Under the pieces are notes generated by a model. It did no database searches and had not been told where the DNA came from. It was given only the letters and a program-made list of their open reading frames with translations. A stretch of 6,385 nucleotides of DNA from Pseudomonadota bacterium. Its GTDB lineage: Bacteria > Pseudomonadota > Alphaproteobacteria > Rhodospirillales > UBA2165. Position 1 is the first letter of the stretch, and every line of letters begins with the position of its first letter. The position numbers were made by a program, and so were the translations under genes. The DNA lies in NCBI GenBank assembly GCA_027592155.1, contig JAQCKY010000145.1:1-6385 (forward strand). Direction: 5' to 3'. Shown here piece after piece: positions 1 through 5,985 of the stretch.

Positions 1-2
1 GG

Positions 3-1211
3 CGCCAGCGGCGCGGATATAAGGCATTGACCCAAGGCATGGTGGCGGTTGCCGCCGGCGATGCCACGGAAGCCCGCCGACAAGCCCGCCGTGCCGAGGC
101 GCTCTTGAGCGAACCGCCCTTGACCATGCTGCTGTCGGCCCAGGCAGCACAGCTTTCCGGCGATAATCAAGCCGCCGGTAAATTCTTCGAGGCGATGTCG
201 GAGCAGCCCGAGACGAAGTTTCTGGGTCTTCGCGGCAAGCTCAATCAAGCCATGGAGAAGGGCGATTCTGATGGCGCTCTCGCACTTGCGGAACAGGCCC
301 ACGATCTCAAACCCAAAACCGACGCCGTGACGTCGACGCTGTTCGAGCTGCAGCTCAAACACGGTGAATGGGCGGAAGCCGAGGAAACGGTCCGCGAAGC
401 GGTGAAGGATAAACTTATCAGCGCGGAGGTCGGCAAACGCCGCCGTGCCGTCTTGTTGTATCAACAGAGCATCGAGGCCGAAAACGAAGGCCGGCGTAAT
501 GACGCCTTACAGATGGTGCGCAAGGCGCACAACTACGCGCCGTCATTCGTACCGGCCGCTGCCCGTGTGGCTCGGCTCTTGGCGGGTGCGGGCAAACGGC
601 GCCGCGCCACCGCCACTATCGAGGAGACCTGGGTCTCTAATCCGCATCCGCATTTGGTGGAGGTATTGGAGGAAATTGGCGAGGGCACCAGCGCCGAGGA
701 ACGTCTGCGTATGGTTGAGCGGCTCGTCCGCTATAACGCCGGTCACGAGGAAACCCACATCGCCGTAGCCCGCCTCGCCATTGGCGCCGGCCGCTGGCAA
801 GAAGCACGGGAACATCTCGAATCGCTCGCGGCCGATGACCCGTCGGCCCGAGTCTGCCGGTTCATGGCTGAATGGGAGGAAATCGAAGGCGGCGCGCCCG
901 CCGCGGCCCGGATCTGGCTAAAACGCGCGGCGGATGCCGACCCCGACTCCGCCTGGCTCTGTAACCACTGCGGAAATGTCGTGGCGGATTGGGAACCGGT
1001 TTGCGGTCGCTGCGAAACCTTTGACAGCTATTCCTGGAAGACGCCGCCGCGGGTTATTCGAATGGACCGTGCCGAGGATGAACCGACGACGGATGACGAT
1101 ATCATCGAAGATATTATTTCCGTTGAGCCTGAAATCGATGTGCCTGAGCCCATCGAGCCCGATGCTGCCAAGCCTAAATCCAAAAGCGACGATGTGCCGA
1201 TTCTCGGCTGA
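3..1211 (+). CDS. hemY: HemY-type TPR protein of the heme locus, C-terminal part (5' end outside window)
   Basis: The frame is open from the first bases of the window, so the gene begins upstream. A TTG at 27 could be read as a start, but the residues before it (RQRRGYKAL) continue the conserved HemY core RRGYKALTQGMVAVAAGD, so the 402 residues seen are a partial protein. The N-terminal membrane segments of the family are therefore off the edge. What follows is helical TPR-like repeat (for example DALQMVRKAHNYAPSFVPAAARVARL in pieces, alternating small and aromatic residues). Near the C-terminus two CxxC knuckles (codons at 960 and 969, then 1002 and 1011) form a rubredoxin-like zinc ribbon, followed by an acidic, proline-rich tail. 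HemY proteins are inner-membrane TPR proteins encoded beside hemC/hemD; their biochemical role is not firmly established and they are not the Bacillus HemY oxidase. The next gene starts 22 bases after the stop, so co-transcription is likely. The family call is confident; the function is not. Confidence 0.88.
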   Translation, partial: RQRRGYKALTQGMVAVAAGDATEARRQARRAEALLSEPPLTMLLSAQAAQLSGDNQAAGKFFEAMSEQPETKFLGLRGKLNQAMEKGDSDGALALAEQAHDLKPKTDAVTSTLFELQLKHGEWAEAEETVREAVKDKLISAEVGKRRRAVLLYQQSIEAENEGRRNDALQMVRKAHNYAPSFVPAAARVARLLAGAGKRRRATATIEETWVSNPHPHLVEVLEEIGEGTSAEERLRMVERLVRYNAGHEETHIAVARLAIGAGRWQEAREHLESLAADDPSARVCRFMAEWEEIEGGAPAAARIWLKRAADADPDSAWLCNHCGNVVADWEPVCGRCETFDSYSWKTPPRVIRMDRAEDEPTTDDDIIEDIISVEPEIDVPEPIEPDAAKPKSKSDDVPILG

Positions 1212-1233
1212 TCGTCATTTCTGGATTTAGCCC

Positions 1234-2697
1234 GTGGCACCAGCCGGCACATTGGCTGAGGCGCTCAGTCTTCACAAAAATGGCCAACTCGACGATGCCA
1301 TCCCCATTTACCGCCAACTGATTGATCGCGATCCAAGCGACGCAGATGCCTGGTATTTATTGAGTACGGCAGCCTATCAAAAAGGCGAGCTTTCTTTGGC
1401 ACGGGAGCTAATGGAAACCGCGCTCAACCTGCGCAGCGATGCCGCCGATTATCACAACAATATGGGGCTCATAGCCCGGGCCGAAGGTGACGCTGCCGCC
1501 GCTGAAAAGGCATTTTCCGATGCTCTTGCCCTCTATCCAAACCATGCAAATGCGCTCCTGAACATGACCAGCCTCTTACGGCAAAGCGGGAACGCTACGG
1601 TTGCCGTGGAATTCGGCGAGCGTGCCGCCGCTGCCGCGCCCCAAGACATTGAGGCGCAGACCAATTATGGCAATGCGCTGAAAGATGCCGGCCGGCTCAG
1701 CGATGCCATCGGTGTTTTTCGCCACATTCTGGAACTCTCACCGGATCACGCCCGAACCCATTGGAACTTGGCCTTGGCGCTCCTGCTGTCGGGTGATCTT
1801 GTGGAGGGGTTTGCCGAATATGCCAGGCGCTGGCGTTGGGACGGCTTTCCGTCTGAGCGCCGGTCATTTGAGCAACCCCTTTGGACCGGTGATGATCTGA
1901 CAGGGCGGACAATCCTGTTGCATGCGGAGCAGGGATTGGGGGACGCGGTCCAGTTCGTTCGTTTCGCGCCGCTCGTTGCCGGCCAGGCCAAAACAAAGGC
2001 GCGTGTTATTGTTGAAGTCAGCGAAAAGCTGGTTCCTTTGTTTGTTGATGCCGGAGTAGCGGATCAGGTTATCGCCAAGGGCGACCCTTTACCCGCCTTC
2101 GATGTTCACGCGGCCTTTCTTGATGTGCCCCGAATCATGGGAACAACACTCGATACCGTGCCGGCGGTGGAATCCTATCTTTCAGTCCCGCCCGCCCGGC
2201 GGGAGGCGTGGCATCAAAAATTATCTGCGGGCGAAGGATTAAAGGTTGGGATCAACGGCGCGGGCAATGCCGACAATCCTGCGGAACGCGCAAGGCGGCT
2301 CGATCTCGCGGCGTTTTCCGCGCTTGGCGATGTGCCCGATGTCACTTTCTACAATCTTCAGAAGGGTCCGGACGCCGCCGAATTGCCGCCCTCGCCGCCG
2401 ACGCTTTGCATGGTCGAAACCGGAGAGGATACGCTCACCGAAACCGCAGCGATGATGGTCAATCTCGACCTGGTCATAACCTCGGACACCGTCATCGCCC
2501 ACCTCGCCGGGTCGTTGGGTGTGCCCACCTGGATATTACTCCCCCACGTCCCTGATTGGCGATGGCTGATGGCGCGGGACGACAGCCCTTGGTATCCGTG
2601 CGCCCGGCTTTTTCGCCAGCAAACGCCGGGAGATTGGCAATCCGTCGCCGCCGCAGTGACGAACGCGCTGACGGAATTTGCGGCCAACAAGACATAA
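1234..2697 (+). CDS. TPR protein with C-terminal glycosyltransferase-like domain
   Basis: This is a 487-aa protein. An in-frame TAG at 1228-1230 rules out any earlier start. GTG at 1234 puts the first TPR helix (LAEALSLHKNGQLDDAIPIY) at the N-terminus, with only a weak TGGA-type ribosome site before it. Residues about 5-205 form roughly six 34-residue TPRs, with the usual small residues at helix contacts and Pro near each repeat end. From about 225 the protein matches the glycosyltransferase-like domain commonly fused to bacterial TPRs: HAEQGLGDAVQFVRFAPL at 230-247, DLVITSDTVIAHLAG at 412-426 (nucleotide-sugar-site-like Asp and His), and PDWRWLMARDDSPWYP from 440. Such proteins are thought to transfer sugars to protein or envelope targets, but substrates are mostly unknown. 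There is no signal peptide or membrane segment, so a cytoplasmic location is likely. One family position is odd: the usual V-G-hydrophobic-x-W-x-G-N stretch reads VGINGAGN (338-345), lacking the Trp. The gene sits 22 bases behind hemY and is probably in the same transcript. Confidence 0.87.
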   Translation: MAPAGTLAEALSLHKNGQLDDAIPIYRQLIDRDPSDADAWYLLSTAAYQKGELSLARELMETALNLRSDAADYHNNMGLIARAEGDAAAAEKAFSDALALYPNHANALLNMTSLLRQSGNATVAVEFGERAAAAAPQDIEAQTNYGNALKDAGRLSDAIGVFRHILELSPDHARTHWNLALALLLSGDLVEGFAEYARRWRWDGFPSERRSFEQPLWTGDDLTGRTILLHAEQGLGDAVQFVRFAPLVAGQAKTKARVIVEVSEKLVPLFVDAGVADQVIAKGDPLPAFDVHAAFLDVPRIMGTTLDTVPAVESYLSVPPARREAWHQKLSAGEGLKVGINGAGNADNPAERARRLDLAAFSALGDVPDVTFYNLQKGPDAAELPPSPPTLCMVETGEDTLTETAAMMVNLDLVITSDTVIAHLAGSLGVPTWILLPHVPDWRWLMARDDSPWYPCARLFRQQTPGDWQSVAAAVTNALTEFAANKT

Positions 2698-2723
2698 GTC
2701 ACTGGAAATATGATCCAGGCGGG

Positions 2724-2729
2724 TATATA
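2724..2729 (+). promoter_or_regulatory. possible -10 element of the tRNA-Thr gene
   Basis: TATATA lies 22 bases before the mature tRNA 5' end, in the 54-base gap after the upstream gene, and is followed by a GC-rich stretch (AACCCCCC). No convincing -35 hexamer stands 16-18 bases upstream, so this is weak. The tRNA could also be transcribed by read-through. Confidence 0.25.
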
Positions 2730-2751
2730 GAACCCCCCGATCATCTCTCGG

Positions 2752-2827
2752 GCCGCCTTAGCTCAGCTGGTAGAGCATCGCATTCGTAATGCGGGGGTCG
2801 GGTGTTCGAGTCACCCAGGCGGCACCA
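2752..2827 (+). tRNA. tRNA-Thr, anticodon CGU, CCA encoded
   Basis: The full cloverleaf can be folded by eye. The acceptor arms GCCGCCT (2752-2758) and AGGCGGC (2817-2823) pair perfectly. The D arm is GCTC/GAGC (2761-2764, 2773-2776). The anticodon stem is TCGCA/TGCGG (2778-2782, 2790-2794; four Watson-Crick pairs and one G-U) around the loop TTCGTAA, which places CGT at 2785-2787. The variable loop is GGGTC, and the T arm is GGGTG-TTCGAGT-CACCC (2800-2816). Discriminator A is at 2824 and CCA is encoded at 2825-2827. Anticodon CGU reads ACG, hence threonine. Being single and isolated, with an AT-rich repeat-bearing 3' flank, it is a plausible integration target. Confidence 0.97.
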
Positions 2828-2835
2828 TTCTTTTC

Positions 2836-2865
2836 AATGAGTTAGCAGAATTCTGCTGACTCATT
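2836..2865. repeat. 30-bp near-perfect inverted repeat after the tRNA
   Basis: The left arm AATGAGTTAGCAGAA (2836-2850) and right arm TTCTGCTGACTCATT (2851-2865) are reverse complements except for one position, 2843 against 2858, which would be a G-U pair in RNA. The arms meet at GAATTC with no spacer. In RNA it would form a stem of about 13 bp with a 4-base loop. The following CTTCGTTT is only mildly U-rich, so a terminator role is possible but not typical. A recombinase core site or operator fits the spacerless symmetry equally well. Confidence 0.75.
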
Positions 2866-2870
2866 CTTCG

Positions 2871-2894
2871 TTTGGGGTAACAAATGGGGTAACA
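2871..2894 (+). repeat. two tandem 12-bp repeats, core TGGGGTAACA
   Basis: TTTGGGGTAACA (2871-2882) is followed directly by AATGGGGTAACA (2883-2894). Ten of the twelve bases are identical and the copies lie about one helical turn apart. This layout suits tandem binding of a protein such as an integrase or regulator. The position just outside a tRNA 3' end suggests arm-type sites of an integrative element, but this is inference. Confidence 0.6.
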
Positions 2895-2908
2895 GAACCC
2901 TCTTTTTT
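2886..2908 (+). terminator. candidate intrinsic terminator downstream of tRNA-Thr
   Basis: GGGT (2887-2890) pairs with ACCC (2897-2900) around the loop AACAGA, extendable by a G-U pair at 2886/2901, and is followed by TTTTTT at 2903-2908. The T-run is good but the stem is short at 4-5 bp, and it uses the second copy of the TGGGGTAACA repeat. The tRNA transcript could end here. Confidence 0.35.
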
Positions 2909-3158
2909 CTGTAGCTCTCTGCACGAATGCTGATCTGCGAATTTCCAACAAATTAGCCTCCGCGATGTCACTATCGAGGCAGACATAAATCCCGTTTATC
3001 GGGCTTTAAATCGGCTCTGGCCGCACTTTTCCTAATGGATTAATCTTTTTTCGCCCACTGGGAATGTCAACCACTGGGGTATTCGCGAGTACTCCCCTAT
3101 TCGGCGGCGTTGCGCGCGCTCCTGCAAATCACCCACACCCGATACGGAGGATAAGCTA

Positions 3159-3608
3159 ATGAAATTTCTTGCCTTTAATCTCGTCGTCGTCGCGGCCTTG
3201 GTCTATTTGGTCGCCGGCGAAAAGGGCGGTGCCGTCTCCACCCACGCCGTCAAAGCGGTGACCGAGGTCAATCAATTTGCCCGTGATGCGGTCACCGCCG
3301 GCAAGGAATTGATGTCCCCGCCGGTGGTCGTCGCGGCAAAACAACTCCAGGACCTTGCCCCGGCGCCCGCACCCGTACCGCGTTTACCGGTCACTCAGGC
3401 AGAACTGACGCCGCCACCGGCTGTCCCCAGTTTGTCGCCCGAGGTCAAAAAGCGCCGCGATGAGGTGCTGAGTACGGGTCCGGTTGCGATCGCGCAGCCC
3501 AAGCCGGCGCCGGTTCGCGCAGTTGTTGTTAATGACGACCGGCGTCAACAGCTCCTTAAACTGGCGGAGCAGATGGAACTCTTCCACGTCGAGGCCGTCA
3601 GCCGATGA
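3159..3608 (+). CDS. unrecognised membrane-anchored, proline-rich small protein
   Basis: This is a 149-aa protein that I do not recognise. The start is well supported by GGAGG at 3146-3150, eight bases before the ATG. Residues 3-19 (FLAFNLVVVAALVYLVA) form one hydrophobic segment after a single Lys, which suits an uncleaved signal anchor with the rest in the periplasm. A lipoprotein is excluded because the protein has no cysteine. Residues 25-62 look helical. Residues 68-92 are rich in Pro and Ala (APAPAPVPRLP, TPPPAVP), and a second Pro-rich stretch lies near 114-118. The C-terminus (DDRRQQLLKLAEQMELFHVE) looks like an amphipathic helix, possibly a partner-docking segment. The stop overlaps the start of the next gene (ATGA, 3605-3608), implying translational coupling and probably a shared complex. 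A spacer-and-anchor role in the envelope is inference. Confidence 0.8.
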   Translation: MKFLAFNLVVVAALVYLVAGEKGGAVSTHAVKAVTEVNQFARDAVTAGKELMSPPVVVAAKQLQDLAPAPAPVPRLPVTQAELTPPPAVPSLSPEVKKRRDEVLSTGPVAIAQPKPAPVRAVVVNDDRRQQLLKLAEQMELFHVEAVSR

Positions 3609-4456
3609 GCCAAAGCAGGGGATCGAAGCGCGCCGTTGGGGCCCTTTCCGTAGCGGTCTCGGCGGCGCTCGCTTTGTTTCTCTTTTGGCCTCAAGATCAT
3701 GAGCGCCCTGTACAGGCCAAACCCCTTGAGCCAACCGCTAAATCGCTCCCCGAGATTGCTGCACTACCGACGTTGACCGCAGTCGCGATCCAGTTGCCGC
3801 CACCCCCACTACCCAAACCCAAACCTCAAATTCCTAAAGTGGAGCTCCTCAAACCCGCCATCCCGAGAGCAGTCCTCCCAAAACCCCAGAAACCCGAAAT
3901 TGTTGAGGCGGTGACACCGGAGACGGTTTCCGAGGGGCGGACACTGCTTCGGCTGTTGGAGCATGGAAAAGGCCCCTCAATTGAAATCGCCTGGCCCGCC
4001 CCGGCTAACGATCAAATTCGGCTCTATCGGCTCTTTACCCAGTGTTTTGGCATGAAAACCGCCGTCATGGACGATCAACAGCGGCTCTATGTCGAAGAAA
4101 CTGCCGGCGGAGAGAGTTGGGACTCCAATCTCGACCGCTACAGCGGCTTCATGCGCCGCCCCGTCGGCCTTATGTCGCCGCAGGAAATGAATGCCGTGCG
4201 GGGCATCGCGCAGCGACACGGATTGCCAAATCCCATCGCATTGCGGCTGTTTCCCCGTCACGTCGATGCGGTCCTGGTTGGCACACTCAAGCGTATCGTC
4301 GATGATCGGTACGGTTCTGCCAAGACAATCCGGGCTCGATACAGGTTTCAAGGGCCGCATGTCTGGGTTTCCGACGTAGAAGTCGACGGCCATTCTTTGG
4401 TGGGCCAGCTCGATCTTTCCGCCGCGGCCGCGTCCCGCGGCACGGGCTGCATGTGA
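3605..4456 (+). CDS. unrecognised membrane-anchored protein with Pro-rich linker and C-terminal domain
   Basis: This is a 283-aa protein of unknown family. Its ATG overlaps the TGA of the preceding gene, so it is read as the second cistron of a coupled pair. A basic N-terminus (SRGSKR) precedes one hydrophobic segment at about 10-28, ending FLFWP, predicting an inner-membrane anchor with the bulk in the periplasm. Residues 62-98 form a Pro/Lys-rich linker (LPPPPLPKPKPQIPK) of the TonB-like kind that can span the periplasm. From about 108 to 275 lies a mixed-composition globular domain with distinctive runs EIAWPAPANDQIRLYRLF, NLDRYSGFMRRPVGLM and RLFPRHVDAVLVG. Cysteines occur only at 147 and 282 and could form a disulfide. 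It is not TonB itself, because the C-terminal TonB motifs are absent. The short AT-rich gap after the stop suggests the transcription unit ends here. Confidence 0.82.
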   Translation: MSQSRGSKRAVGALSVAVSAALALFLFWPQDHERPVQAKPLEPTAKSLPEIAALPTLTAVAIQLPPPPLPKPKPQIPKVELLKPAIPRAVLPKPQKPEIVEAVTPETVSEGRTLLRLLEHGKGPSIEIAWPAPANDQIRLYRLFTQCFGMKTAVMDDQQRLYVEETAGGESWDSNLDRYSGFMRRPVGLMSPQEMNAVRGIAQRHGLPNPIALRLFPRHVDAVLVGTLKRIVDDRYGSAKTIRARYRFQGPHVWVSDVEVDGHSLVGQLDLSAAAASRGTGCM

Positions 4457-4495
4457 CTAATTTTTGCATCTTTATTACGGTCGTGCATTTCCAGT

Positions 4496-4524
4496 TTGAA
4501 GTCGCAAACTTCTAGCGCTATGGT
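4496..4524 (+). promoter_or_regulatory. candidate sigma-70-type promoter of the MetE-like gene
   Basis: TTGAAG (4496-4501) and TATGGT (4519-4524) each match four of six consensus bases and are separated by the ideal 17 bases. They would start transcription near 4531, about 22 bases before the chosen ATG. The match is modest and may be chance in an AT-rich gap. Confidence 0.35.
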
Positions 4525-4539
4525 TTTTGAAAATTACTT

Positions 4540-4545
4540 AAGGTG
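4540..4545 (+). promoter_or_regulatory. ribosome binding site that decides the MetE-like gene start
   Basis: AAGGTG includes AGGTG, a five-base match to the anti-Shine-Dalgarno complement, and sits seven bases before ATG 4553. The earlier in-frame TTG at 4496 and ATG at 4520 lack such a site. This favours a 375-residue protein starting MSETKGPFRADHVGSF. Confidence 0.6.
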
Positions 4546-4552
4546 TAAAGCA

Positions 4553-5680
4553 ATGTCAGAGACCAAAGGACCGTTTCGTGCCGATCACGTCGGAAGCTTT
4601 TTGCGGCCGGCTGAACTTATGGAAGCCCGGACAAATAAAGCCGACGGGAAAATCACCGCCGAGGAACTGGGCGCCGTTGAAGATCGCCTGATCGCCGGCA
4701 TCGTGAAAATGCAGGAAGATTCTGGGATACAAGCGATCACCGATGGCGACTTTCGCCGCAACTCTTGGTCCGGCGACTTCCTGACGGCCATCGAGGGTGT
4801 CGTTCAGAAAGCGCCGCGACAAGGACACTCCGAGCATAACGTGACGCCCGTGGGCGGTGTGGTCAAAAATTGGGAACCGCCGACGCCGACGACGGTCTCG
4901 AAGCTGAAGCGCCCTGCAGGCGGCATTCAGCGGAAATCGTTCGAATACCTCAACAGCGTGGTGACAAAAACGGCGAAGGTTACCGTGCCGTCGCCCAGCA
5001 TGCTGCATTTCCGGGGCGGGCGCGGCGGTGTCGACGAGACGGCTTACCCCGACATGGAAGAATTTTTCGACGATGTCTCGGGCATCTGGCGGGACGAGGT
5101 CATGGATCTCGCCGACGCGGGCTGCCGTTATGTTCAGTTCGACGATACCAACCTCGCCTATCTGTGCGATATGACCCTGCGCGAGCGGGTACGCGGGTTG
5201 GGCGAAGACCCGGATCAGCTTCCGCACCTCTACGCACGGTTGATCAATAACGCGATCAAAGACCGTCCCGACGATATGGCGATTACCGTCCATCTCTGCC
5301 GGGGTAACTCCTTGAGCCGGGGCCACGCCGAAGGCGGTTATGAGCCTGTCGCGGAAGTCATGTTCAACGAGGTCAAAGTCGACGGGTTCTTCCTCGAATA
5401 TGACTCCGAACGAGCCGGCGATTTCCAGCCGCTGCGCTTCGTGCCCAAGGGCCTCAAAATCGTGCTCGGCATTATCACCTCCAAATTCGGTGAGCTCGAG
5501 TCCAAGGATGATCTCAAGCGCCGCATCGATGAGGCGGCGAAGTTCATGCCTCTCGATCAGATGTGCATCAGCCCGCAATGCGGATTTGCCAGCCACACCG
5601 GCGGCAATCTTTTAAGTGAACAGCAGCAAGCCGAGAAACTGCGATTAGTCGTGGAAGTCGCGGAAGAGATTTGGGGCTAA
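4553..5680 (+). CDS. single-domain cobalamin-independent methionine synthase (MetE C-terminal) family enzyme
   Basis: This is a 375-aa protein of the length usual for stand-alone MetE-C proteins, about half of classical MetE, whose N-terminal domain is absent. The N-terminus has the family signature HVGSFLRP (12-19), followed by GIQAITDGDFRRNSW. The catalytic zinc ligands can be placed: His247 and Cys249 in ITVHLCRG, Glu282 in FFLEYDSE, and Cys343 in ISPQCGFAS. The fold activates a thiol for methyl or alkyl transfer. Classical members make methionine from homocysteine and a methylfolate, while relatives use other methyl donors or act as epoxyalkane:coenzyme M transferases, so the substrate cannot be read from sequence. 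The earlier in-frame start at 4496 would add 19 residues that do not resemble the family; ATG 4553 has a good ribosome site. The enzyme is cytoplasmic. It ends convergently against a minus-strand gene remnant, their stop codons interlocking at 5677-5680. Confidence 0.92.
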   Translation: MSETKGPFRADHVGSFLRPAELMEARTNKADGKITAEELGAVEDRLIAGIVKMQEDSGIQAITDGDFRRNSWSGDFLTAIEGVVQKAPRQGHSEHNVTPVGGVVKNWEPPTPTTVSKLKRPAGGIQRKSFEYLNSVVTKTAKVTVPSPSMLHFRGGRGGVDETAYPDMEEFFDDVSGIWRDEVMDLADAGCRYVQFDDTNLAYLCDMTLRERVRGLGEDPDQLPHLYARLINNAIKDRPDDMAITVHLCRGNSLSRGHAEGGYEPVAEVMFNEVKVDGFFLEYDSERAGDFQPLRFVPKGLKIVLGIITSKFGELESKDDLKRRIDEAAKFMPLDQMCISPQCGFASHTGGNLLSEQQQAEKLRLVVEVAEEIWG

Positions 5681-5901
5681 CCCACACTCTTTCGCGACAC
5701 TCGCTTTAGGCGCTCGCGGACCGGCATAAAACCATATGTCGGGAAAAATTCGGCGGGGAAGATATGCCAGGCGAAACGCTCAATTTCCACGTTCACCTCG
5801 TTTATAGGGTGAGCGGGCGCTTTAAGAGTTGCGATCTGGCTGATTCCCATCACGACATACCAGGATAGGATTTCGATTCCTTTCGGCGGAAAGCGATCCC
5901 T
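5677..5901 (-). pseudogene. C-terminal part of a small uncharacterised protein gene, apparently frameshifted or truncated
   Basis: Read on the minus strand, bases 5901 down to 5677 encode about 74 residues with protein-like composition: RDRFPPKGIEILSWYVVMGI, then SQIATLKAPAHPINEVNVEI, then a C-terminus with AWHIFPAEFFPTYGFMPVRE, ending in TAG. The pattern SWYVVMGISQ followed by EFFPTYGF resembles, from memory, small (roughly 100-aa) uncharacterised bacterial proteins, in which SWY falls in the middle of the chain. Here an in-frame TGA at 5902-5904 cuts it off. The only internal starts (ATG 5850-5848, GTG 5853-5851) would give 57-58 residues and have no good ribosome site. In a neighbouring minus frame just upstream, VLPVPFKERYRV has GC-rich third positions and could join RDRFPPKG through a single-base shift. 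A short intact 57-residue gene remains possible. Confidence 0.5.
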
Positions 5902-5985
5902 TCACTCGGTATCGCTCCTTGAAGGGCACCGGCAAGACTGGAACAATACGCCTCTCCAATCCAGGAAGATGAGCACCCATCGATA

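Larger units (their letters stand above)
2828..3158. other. gene-free AT-richer spacer between tRNA-Thr and the next gene
   Basis: I find no convincing gene on either strand here. The segment holds the inverted repeat at 2836-2865, the tandem repeats at 2871-2894, a hairpin plus T-run at 2886-2908, a tiny CCCG/CGGG hairpin around 2991-3003, and an 8-bp palindrome GAGTACTC at 3087-3094. A 33-codon stop-to-stop frame at 2934-3035 (+) has no start codon. Base composition is visibly AT-richer than the flanking genes, as in the remnants left where integrative elements have inserted beside tRNA genes. No integrase fragment or second copy of the tRNA 3' end is visible. The last part must hold the promoter of the gene at 3159, but I cannot assign its hexamers. 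Confidence 0.6.

Noticed and set aside
27..29. TTG at 27 as the true start of the first gene
   Set aside because: The frame is open to the window edge and the residues before it continue the conserved HemY core, so the gene is simply truncated by the window.
543..815. Antisense and alternate-frame open stretches inside hemY and the TPR gene
   Set aside because: They are shadows of the repeat-rich, GC-biased coding frames with no ribosome sites or motifs.
2930..2991. Minus-strand frame running from the spacer into the tRNA as a gene
   Set aside because: It has no start with a ribosome site, low third-position GC and ends inside the tRNA; most likely chance.
3076..3097. Imperfect GGGGTA/TACTCCCC dyad before the gene at 3159 as an operator
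   Set aside because: The arms pair only with a two-base bulge and the site is about 60 bases from the start, with no identifiable promoter to relate it to.
2752..3158. Duplicate of the tRNA 3' end marking the far end of an integrated element
   Set aside because: No second copy of the T-arm/acceptor sequence is seen downstream in the window, so an intact inserted element is not supported here.
4421..4465. GC-rich hairpin GCCGCG/CGCGGC (4427-4441) plus TTTTT (4461-4465) as a terminator of the two-gene module
   Set aside because: The stem lies inside the coding region and the T-run is about 19 bases beyond it, too far for an intrinsic terminator.
4556..5596. 346-codon open frame on the minus strand opposite the MetE-like gene
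   Set aside because: It lies wholly within a confidently identified gene, has no recognisable motifs, and is explained by GC-rich third positions keeping the antisense frame free of stops.
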